Assembly: GCA_017163975.1 (NCBI GenBank)
Contig: JAFFSR010000083.1
Span: forward strand, 62,001-126,000
DNA length: 64,000 nt
Direction of reading: 5' to 3'
From: Anastatus disparis
Taxonomy: Eukaryota; Arthropoda; Insecta; Hymenoptera; Eupelmidae
Translations under genes and position numbers: made by a program
Shown: positions 57,243-64,000 of the stretch, one piece after another
Numbering within the stretch: position 1 is the first letter of the stretch
Layout of the letters: every line of letters starts with the position of its first letter
The notes under the pieces: generated by a model
The model's input: the letters and a program-made list of their open reading frames with translations, nothing else
Database searches by the model: none
Told to the model about the DNA's origin: nothing

Positions 57243-58133
57243 TCAAAAATTTATGAAATGTGCAAAAAATCCTGAAAAAGAGAAAAAGAGATTAGATTTT
57301 TTTCTAAAATATTTATAATTTTTGTTCATGATATAATAGTAGAAATTAAATGTGTTTCTGATTTGTTTGATGTTATTTACAATTTTTAATGATAAATCAA
57401 AGTATTTAAATATATTGTTATCAATTATTTTTTTATTTGAACCTTGCTGATTATGAGTTAATGTGATATTCTTATTTTTAGGAATAATTTTGTTTTTTAG
57501 ACACGTCTTATTATTTAGTTGTTTTGGTTTTATTTTGATAATATTAGTGTATTTGATATATTTATCAAACACCATTTTATTTTGATTTTTATTTAAATTA
57601 TTATAGCTATTCGTTGTAAAGCATTTTTGTATTTTCAAAAGTTTATTATTTTCTTGTAGAGAATCATCTTTGTTATTAGCTGTGTCGTTTTTAATGAGTT
57701 TGGATATATTATTTTTGCTGGCAAGATTTGTTTTATTTAAACATAATTGAATCAATTCATCAAGGTCTGGTCCGTCATTGAATTGTAATACAGAATTATC
57801 GCTATAAATAATTTGTGCTTCTTGTGCAAAATTAGTCTTTTGGATTATTTCAGAGTTGTTCAGTTCTGGTAAGAAATTTTCAATTATATTTTCGTATTTT
57901 ATAAAGTCATTCATAAATGGGCCAACAATGTCGAAAATTATTGATTCTTCTTTTGCATTTTTTAAATTATTTTCGCATTCTTTATTTTGTTTAAGATCAT
58001 TTGTATACGATTTTTCTTTTTCTACACAATTTATTTTTTTTGTGTCATTTCTTATGGTCTGAACATATGAACGCACTGTTTCGAAATCTTCTAAAACTGG
58101 AACTTGATGTATTATAACTTGATTACTTAACAA
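57243..58133 (-). CDS. ORF2 of gag-only LTR element, unknown function
   Basis: About 296 residues, Asn/Lys/Ile-rich; reads upstream without a stop as far as the Gag end (IKTKEFECIPIESEQ), in another frame from Gag, so it may be reached by frameshifting. The C-terminus is aromatic (FNFYYYIMN... FFSFSGFFAHF), which could mark a membrane-contacting or buried end, or just AT-rich drift. No D-T/S-G, YxDD or DDE motif. The listed start is TTG; a genuine start could be further upstream. Confidence 0.5.
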   Translation of the reverse strand: MLSNQVIIHQVPVLEDFETVRSYVQTIRNDTKKINCVEKEKSYTNDLKQNKECENNLKNAKEESIIFDIVGPFMNDFIKYENIIENFLPELNNSEIIQKTNFAQEAQIIYSDNSVLQFNDGPDLDELIQLCLNKTNLASKNNISKLIKNDTANNKDDSLQENNKLLKIQKCFTTNSYNNLNKNQNKMVFDKYIKYTNIIKIKPKQLNNKTCLKNKIIPKNKNITLTHNQQGSNKKIIDNNIFKYFDLSLKIVNNIKQIRNTFNFYYYIMNKNYKYFRKKSNLFFSFSGFFAHFINF

Positions 58134-58192
58134 TTTTTCAGTTTGTTCAGATTCAATTGGAATACATTCAAATTCTTTTGTTTTTATATAAT

Positions 58193-58816
58193 TTATATGA
58201 GGTTCATTGTATATCTAACTTCTCTAGTAGTTTTTTTGGCTAATAAAATAGTATTAGCTTGAACATTTTCTTGATGCTCTATGTTTGTTTCTTCATAATT
58301 TTCTTTTTCGTTAATTTCGATATTTGTTATATCAAAACGTGTATATGTTTTATCGTCTATAATTAGATTGTTCATATTATGTGTTTTAAACTCTGCAGTT
58401 TTATGTGTTGACGTTTCTGGTTCATTAACAAATGTATTATCATAGTATTCTTCGTTTTTATCATACGATAGATCAAAAAGTCGTAAATCACTTATTTTCT
58501 TGCAATTTTCACGTGAGTGACCTGTAGTTTCGCAATATATACAATAATTTTTTTGTTCATAGTAAGTAAGTTCATCATTTGGATACAGAATATTTAATGC
58601 TATTATAAAATCATCTATGTTGTTGATTTTTGCTCGATGTATAATAGAAAAGATGTTACTTCCAATAAGTTTCCACTTTGCAATTAAAAACAGTTTCCTT
58701 TGATCATTTGCTAAACTTCTTGCTGATTTTATTTGATTAATATATTCTCTGAGTGGCATGTTTTTACCATCAAATATTGGTAAAACTTCAAAAATATCAT
58801 CATCATTCTCCTCCAT
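58193..58816 (-). CDS. Gag-like protein with zinc knuckle
   Basis: 207 residues from ATG at 58816. Residues 1-80 (IFEVLPIFDGKNMPLREYIN and FLIAKWKLIGSNIFSII) resemble the capsid region of LTR-retrotransposon Gag ('F.G....l..fi', 'k..L.G.A'). CIYCETTGHSRENC at about 92-105 is a CX2CX4HX4C zinc knuckle. The tail is acidic and Asn/Thr-rich. It would assemble particles and bind element RNA. Intact frame, in keeping with the young LTRs. Confidence 0.78.
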   Translation of the reverse strand: MEENDDDIFEVLPIFDGKNMPLREYINQIKSARSLANDQRKLFLIAKWKLIGSNIFSIIHRAKINNIDDFIIALNILYPNDELTYYEQKNYCIYCETTGHSRENCKKISDLRLFDLSYDKNEEYYDNTFVNEPETSTHKTAEFKTHNMNNLIIDDKTYTRFDITNIEINEKENYEETNIEHQENVQANTILLAKKTTREVRYTMNLI

Positions 58817-59769
58817 TATGATTTTTATATTTTAATTTTTCATCAGGAAAATTTAATATGTTTAATTAATGTTAGCATTTTATTAAATTAATGTAAGAGA
58901 TGATTTATTATTATGGATATTTTTAGATTGATAGATATTCATTTTATTCTGTAGCAGAATATATACTATTCTTATTTATCAAGATATATGTAATTCATGT
59001 TGCATCAATAATGTTTAAATGGTCTTATTAATATCATGTTTTCTTTTTTCCCTTTTCTTTTACACCGTATACGTATTGTGTTTCTAAACAAAAAATACTG
59101 CAAGTGTTATTTATTAAAATTCTTTGACACTGTCCTACTATTCTTGCATGAAAATTAAGAATATTGCTGATCTATGTTTTGAAATTTTTATAATGACCTA
59201 CTGTTGTTGGAATTATACAAGAGCGTACCGCGAGAATTTTCGCTGAGCTTGTCTTTTGCGAGTTTCATAAACTTGCAATGTTTTGATGACAACTGTCTAT
59301 TTTTTGAATGCAGTCTGTTTACTTTATTTTGGTATCTTTAAATTTTTCTTTTTTATATATTATTATATAATTTTATATTCTTTTCATAAAAAGAAAATTA
59401 ATATGTTTTTAGTATTATTCAATATTATTATTAAAACTCAATATTTTAAATGATATTGAATGTTGACTGTTTGGTCAGCTTTTCTTTTTAGTTCTTTTAT
59501 TGACCGTGAACTTGAAACTTATTTCACTTTTCAAATTAAATTATTATGCGAAAATTATTGATATATATTGTAATTTCTCAATGCACTAAATAAATGATAT
59601 TTTTTGAAATCAGTTTATAAAAGAATTTTTACTTAATTTCTTATTTATAATTATTCTTGCTAAAATAATTGATGTATAGATTTATTTATTGATTTAATGA
59701 TTTTACATTTATTTTTATTGACAATTTTTTTATGTAAATTGTATTATTTATTTGATATATGATTTTTAA
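58817..59769. other. Leader of the gag-only element, upper part
   Basis: Minus-strand leader between the tandem repeats and Gag. AT-rich, with no ORF of note. Confidence 0.5.
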
Positions 59770-60090
59770 TCGCGCAATTTCGCGTATATAAAAATTATTT
59801 CAGTTACGCACTTTGCGTATAATATATTAATTTCATCTGTATAATATTTTTAGTTTTTTTTTTAAGAACACTATTTGTATTTAATTATACACTTCGCGTT
59901 TAATATTTTTATTTTCAATGACGCTATTCGTATTTCATAATACACTTCGCGTATAATATTTTTATTTTTAATGACGCTATTCGTATTTGATAATACACTT
60001 CACGTTTAATTTTATGTATATTTATTTGATTTGTGCCTTTAATATATAATATTTTATTTGACGCACTTAGCGGTTAATTAACACACTTTT
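59770..60090 (-). repeat. Leader tandem repeats with TTCGCG cores
   Basis: Repeated blocks like ACACTTCGCGTATAATATTT and ATGACGCTATTCGTATTT at roughly 55-bp spacing, each containing a short TTCGCG or CGCGAA core in otherwise AT-rich DNA. It lies in the 5' leader, between the primer site and Gag. Confidence 0.75.
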
Positions 60091-60129
60091 GAACACTGTA
60101 TTATAAGCCCTTTGTATATATTTTTATGC

Positions 60130-60132
<3 letters not shown>

Positions 60133-60222
<90 letters not shown>
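60133..60222. repeat. (TA)n microsatellite
   Basis: About 45 TA units in the element leader. The Ile-Tyr repeat ORF across it (60269-60078) is spurious. Confidence 0.95.
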
Positions 60223-60225
<3 letters not shown>

Positions 60226-60294
60226 TAAAGAATTATAAATTTTCTTTGATTATCCTTTAATATTTTCAATACGATTTTTCAATAAAAAAAATTT

Positions 60295-60306
60295 GTACCG
60301 GAACCA
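60295..60306 (-). promoter_or_regulatory. Primer-binding site
   Basis: TGGTTCCGGTAC on the minus strand, 3 bp inside the 5' LTR. TGG pairs with the CCA end of a tRNA primer. The tRNA identity is unknown. It fixes the element's direction. Confidence 0.7.
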
Positions 60307-60309
60307 AAA

Positions 60310-61116
60310 TGTTAAGTCCTGGCTTGCACCAGGACTAAATAAAAGTGTGTAAATAAATGTGTAAATGTTATTTAATTATATTAATTGATTGCATAGAATA
60401 TATATAAATTATGTACGTTTAAAATATTGAATTTATTTATAAAATGTATGTCATAAAGATAAAGAAGTATGAATCTAGTGGTGGAAAAACTCCACCAATA
60501 TTTAATTGAACAAAATCGCTCTCACGATTGAATATTATTAAAGGATAAACTTGATTCTTGAAAATAAAGAGTTTATTAAATAATTATATATTCTTACCTT
60601 GTAGTATTTCTCAGTAGATTGGTGCTAGGTGTGGGCAGACAAATGAATAAGCACAATATGTAATAGATCCTCGAGGTTTATTGATATTTTTTAACACTTT
60701 TAATATAATTGATTTTTATGCGCGTATATATTTTAATAATTGATACATGTATATTTAATAATAGCAATTGCTTTGAAATATAAAACTTGGCGGGCAGTGT
60801 AAACGTATTACCAATAAGACACCCGGGGTAATATTCCGAATATCATTTGTTTCATTTGGTTTTTATACTTATTTTGTTTATGAGATTTATTGTCTTTTAC
60901 ATCAATTTTTATTTATAAATTTTCTTGAATTTTGATAATATGTTTCGTAATGTTTTTAGGATTTGTAAAATTCATTTTGAAATTTCGAAACATACGTTTC
61001 GCTTCTTTTCTTATGATCTACTTAATTTCGCTTAACAATGAAATAATGCGACTGTTCAATAACTGAGGAATTTGATTTACCAATGTTAATAAAAAACGAT
61101 AATTTATGACGTAACA
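60310..61116 (-). repeat. 5' LTR of the 54-61 kb element
   Basis: 807 bp, near-identical to 54040-54846, flanked by TCAT (61117-61120). Being the 5' copy on the minus strand, it should hold the promoter. Confidence 0.95.
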
Positions 61117-61223
61117 TCATAGTCAACGAAGGTATTTCTTTTATTCAATAATCTACGTATAAAAATGATGATTATTTTTTCCACAAACATATTTGTAGAA
61201 ATTTGTGTAAATGATTAATTTCA

Positions 61224-61532
61224 TTAACCCTTTCAGAACGGAATTTTTATTTCATCATGAAAAGTTTTGATAACCATTTAGCTGTGATAAGTGTTTATTC
61301 ATTAAGTAATTTTTGCGATAAAAATTTTTTTTATTACTTTTGCCTTTTCAAGTTTTCTCAGTTCCTATCGAAGATATAATAACTTAGGCCCTCAATTTGA
61401 GATCGGAAATAGTCCATTTCAATCCAATACACATATTTCTTTTACAAAATTTAAAGTTATTTTTGTACAATTTAAAAAAAAACAAAAAATGTTAATGTAC
61501 ATTGTAATGTACATTGGTTTTGAAAGGGTTGA
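61224..61532. mobile_element. Piggybac-like MITE, copy 2
   Basis: TTAACCCTTTCAGAACGG at the left, and GGTTTTGAAAGGGTTGA at the right (the second TTAA has become TTGA). It aligns along its length with 44525-44829. Confidence 0.85.
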
Positions 61533-61699
61533 AAGATCACTAAACATTTATCTAAAAAGAACTTTCGAATAATTAAAATCATTGACTATTTTAAATAAAA
61601 CGTAATAACAAAATTGCTAATGCCTGAAATTTTGTATAATGTTATAGAAGCGAGATGGGGTTAACGCACTTGCGCGCAGGGGGCTTGCCCCCTAATATA
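61533..61699. other. Short unassigned link
   Basis: AT-rich, then CGCACTTGCGCGCAGGGGGCTTGCCCCC, a small GC-rich hairpin (GGGGGC/GCCCCC) near 61666-61692. Confidence 0.5.
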
Positions 61700-62262
61700 T
61701 ATATGTCGATAAAATTTATCTGCTCTCTACAGCGATAGTTTAAAATATGTGTTCGCTCTTTTCAGCGGCAGTTAGACAATCTGTCTGTTTTCTTTGGCAA
61801 CAGTTAAAATAACCAGCTGGAAAATGTGTCCGTTCTTTTTAGCGATAGTTATTAAAAATTGTCTACTCGTTATAGTGACAATTACTAAAATGAGACTGCT
61901 TTTTTTAGCGATTGAAATAAATTATCTGTTGATTATAGCCACAGTCAAAATAATTTGTCTGCTCTTATTTAGATTTAGAAATATCTGTCTGCTCTCGTCA
62001 TCGTCAATTTTAAATATCTGTCTGCTCTCTTTAGCGCTACTCAGAAAAATTGTCTGTTTTCTTAATCTGCAGTTTGAATAATTGGTTTGCATTTTCCAGC
62101 AACCATAAATAAAAATGATCCGCCAGCAGTGACTGTTACGAAAATTTGTCTCCTCTTTTTGATGACAGTTTACAAAGTACAGTTTTCTTGTTATAGCAAC
62201 AATCAAAAAAATTTGTTTGCTCATTTTAGTGACAATCACAATAATTTGTCTGCTCTTCTTAT
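61700..62262 (+). repeat. Degenerate 36-bp minisatellite, about 15 units
   Basis: Successive units vary around ATTTGTCTGCTCTTTTTAGC followed by GACAGTTAAAATA. Examples: TCTGCTCTCTACAGCGATAG, TCCGTTCTTTTTAGCGATAG, TCTACTCGTTATAGTGACAA, TTTGCTCATTTTAGTGACAA. Unit length varies by a few bases. Two reversed units recur near 63120-63165 (CGCTAAAAAAAGC). The open frames on both strands (61794-62081, 61922-62239) are repeat artefacts. Confidence 0.82.
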
Positions 62263-62267
62263 TTACG

Positions 62268-62800
62268 TTCAGTACGAAAAAAGTTTAAAAAATTTGATGG
62301 CTTTCACGTACGGCCGTAATTGGCTTTTATGTATTCTTTCGCCTATATTCATTCTATTTCTTTTCGAGTTTTTTCCCTTCTTTCCATCCCATTCCGCATT
62401 CACCCACGGTAATGCCTGTGAAGAAGGGAAAACCTGTGAGCAAAACCAGTGGGGTGAATTCCTTTTAGGAAAATCTTCTCCAGAATGGGTCAGTGTATAC
62501 GGCGAAATTCGGTATTAGGTACCCTTGTACAGGGCCTTTTGAATTAGATCTTGTAAATTAGACCGAATTGGCCACATTTCCCGTTAATATTGTCATGTGG
62601 CTAACACTCCTAAGCAACTGTCACACAAAGCCAGTCCAGATTGGACACGCGGCTTTTCCTTGGGTGATTACTCTTCTAACTATTAACCGCGGCCAATGCT
62701 GCTTAACTTTGCAGATCGCCAGGCTCGCGCCGAACTACTTGGTCAATGCGTCGGTTCCGTTTAGTGCTATTATTATAGAATTTGTGATGCTATTATAAGG
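62268..62800. other. GC-richer unassigned block
   Basis: Higher G+C than its surroundings, with frames of 143 (62087-62518) and 76 codons (62568-62798). Part of the first frame comes from the minisatellite. I recognise no motif. Words such as GCGGCCAATGCTGC and GCCAGGCTCGCGCC suggest a retroelement or gene fragment, but I cannot identify it. Confidence 0.35.
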
Positions 62801-63435
62801 AATAATAACACTTTATAAGATACGGAAATAAGTTATAAAATTTAAATAAAAAAATAATTTAATATTTAACAATAATAAAATTTCAAGCTAATTATATCAG
62901 ATGATTTGATACTATATTTAGCGGCTATGATAATAAATCAATATTATAATTTTTTTTCCACATTAACTTTATAAATACAATGTAAATGAAACACTTCCTC
63001 TCTGTATTTTCAACTTTTTGCTTGAGATCAACTTTTTATGTCCTTAAGAAATCGATAAATTTTTTTTGCTTATAAAGAAAATACTTTATTTAGCTGTAAA
63101 TATAATTATTATTATTTTACTGTCGCTAAAAAAAGCTTACAAATTATGTTCGTCGCTAAAAAAGCTCATCTATTTATTTTTTATACAAAAATTTTTATTT
63201 CCTATTTTAAAAATGATCATTTTATTTTGTTAATTTTTTTGGATTTTCAAATTTTTTACAATTCTGTAAGTTTTAAAAAATAGTTGAAAATTGATCTTTC
63301 ATTAAAATATATATGAGATATTACTATATTCATCTCAGTAAACTGCAAAGAGGAGGCTTTTATTATTGATTAATAATTGATTATAATTGTAGCTGGAAAT
63401 TTCAATATAGTGAGTAATTATATATATATGTATAT
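62801..63435. other. AT-rich, no gene
   Basis: Apart from two reversed minisatellite-like units (63120-63165), nothing recognisable. Confidence 0.5.
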
Positions 63436-63440
63436 ATTGA

Positions 63441-63630
63441 AGGGGTTTGTGGGGATGCTGGGGGGGCGGTGATACTAAGAGGATGGTGAGGAGGGGAGCT
63501 AAAGGGGTTCTGAGGAGGGGCATATAGTAAAAAACATATCGTAACCCAACGATTAAAAATTGCTATTGAGAGAAAAAATCATAACATAAATTGAGGAGGA
63601 GCTGAGAGGGCGCTGAGGGGGAGAATGGTT
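63441..63630 (+). other. G-rich strand, possible G-quadruplex
   Basis: Runs GGGG, GGGG, GGGGGGG and GG in 63441-63471, further GGGG runs to 63520, and a second cluster near 63594-63626 (GGAGGAGCTGAGAGGG, GAGGGGGAG). They lie in a repeat of GAGG.../GGGGAGCT-like words, on the plus strand. Confidence 0.6.
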
Positions 63631-63967
63631 GACTAAATCTGGTCTTACAACTATATATAGATAAACATATGTGCATATATATATATATATATGTATATAT
63701 ATTCTTAAGAAACCGGACTTTTGAGGAGTCAACAGTGTTGCCGTACATAGGGAATTGCATGTTAAATTTCAAAATCCTCAAAGTTTCGTGAAACTTTGAT
63801 GATTTTTGAAATTTAAAATATTGGCGGGAAAAAAAGTGGGATAACAATAGAAACTGCCACACACCCGCCCAGTGTGCAGGATACCAAAACAAGGACGGTA
63901 CTATCGAAGCAGTTATTTTTAGATTTGGCAACGTCGTAATCCTCAAAAATCCGTAGCGATATAAATC

Positions 63968-64000
<33 letters not shown>
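63631..64000. other. AT-rich right end of window, no gene
   Basis: Contains TA-rich tracts (63672-63702, 63965-64000) and a short hairpin around CAAAGTTTCGTGAAACTTTG (63778-63797). The 127-codon minus frame (63946-63563) is low-complexity. Confidence 0.5.

Larger units (their letters stand above)
54040..61116 (-). mobile_element. Young LTR retrotransposon lacking pol (gag-only)
   Basis: 7077 bp with 807-bp LTRs (54040-54846, 60310-61116) differing at only a few sites, ends TGTTA...TAACA, and a 4-bp duplication TCAT (54036-54039, 61117-61120). The primer-binding site lies next to the right LTR and the Gag frame is on the minus strand, so the element reads right to left. Gag (58816-58193) and a second ORF (58133-57243) are present. 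I see no protease, RT, RNase H or integrase in the 5.4 kb interior, so it must rely on another element's enzymes. The LTR shares end motifs with gypsy relic 1. Confidence 0.92.

Noticed and set aside
60078..60269. Minus-strand ORF with Ile-Tyr repeats
   Set aside because: Translation of a (TA)n microsatellite.
61700..62262. CRISPR-like array
   Set aside because: Units are degenerate and contiguous, with no constant repeat and unique spacers, and the setting is eukaryotic.
62087..62518. 143-codon plus-strand ORF
   Set aside because: Starts in the minisatellite and continues into unassigned DNA; no motif seen, so not called as a gene.

Overview
The window looks like repeat-rich, AT-rich insect nuclear DNA, plausibly from a hymenopteran. 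The basis is its mix of CR1/Jockey-type LINEs, gypsy and BEL/Pao retrotransposons, hAT/piggyBac-style MITEs, a tRNA-headed SINE, long (TA)n tracts, and a degenerate insect-like RNA polymerase III gene fragment. The order-level guess is weak. I see no intact single-copy host gene, no rRNA gene, no functional tRNA gene and no CRISPR array. Almost everything recognisable is mobile or derived from mobile DNA.

Layout. 0.46-11.18 kb is a 10.7 kb DNA transposon (element A) with ~0.5 kb terminal inverted repeats (TIRs) starting TAGGGTGG. It carries a three-exon hAT-like transposase gene and has been hit by a MITE, a nearly full-length LINE and a foldback repeat. 11.4-23.05 kb is a large palindrome-plus-tandem structure: a degenerate fragment of the RNA polymerase III largest subunit gene (RPC1/Polr3A) is present once inverted and four times as near-identical 1.92 kb tandem units, flanked by two inward-facing stubs of an LTR element. 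22.9-27.7 kb is a decayed gypsy element on the minus strand. 27.7-31.0 kb is mostly unassigned, with one foldback repeat.

31.03-37.87 kb is element B, a 6.8 kb relative of element A. It has 462-bp TIRs, a perfect 8-bp target duplication (ATGTATAC) and the same intron positions and phases in its transposase gene, broken by one stop codon. 37.9-39.7 kb is a nested foldback. 39.7-42.4 kb is a LINE split by a MITE and other DNA. 43.6-44.8 kb is a BEL/Pao integrase relic with a piggyBac-like MITE in it. 45-51.9 kb is a second gypsy relic whose integrase is split by element C (47.2-50.4 kb), a third TAGGGT-ended DNA transposon with a different DDE-type transposase that carries two stop codons.

51.9-54.0 kb is AT-rich with two small perfect hairpins. 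54.04-61.12 kb is a young 7.1 kb LTR retrotransposon on the minus strand, with near-identical 807-bp LTRs and a TCAT duplication. It has a Gag-like ORF with a zinc knuckle but no protease, reverse transcriptase or integrase. 61.2-64.0 kb holds another MITE copy, an unusual ~36-bp degenerate minisatellite and a G-rich tract.

The most interesting material is the A/B transposon family (long TIRs, 8-bp duplications, conserved two-intron transposase with hAT-like catalytic spacing), the RPC1 palindrome and its tandem amplification, and an LTR hairpin that shows a compensatory base-pair change between two retrotransposon families.
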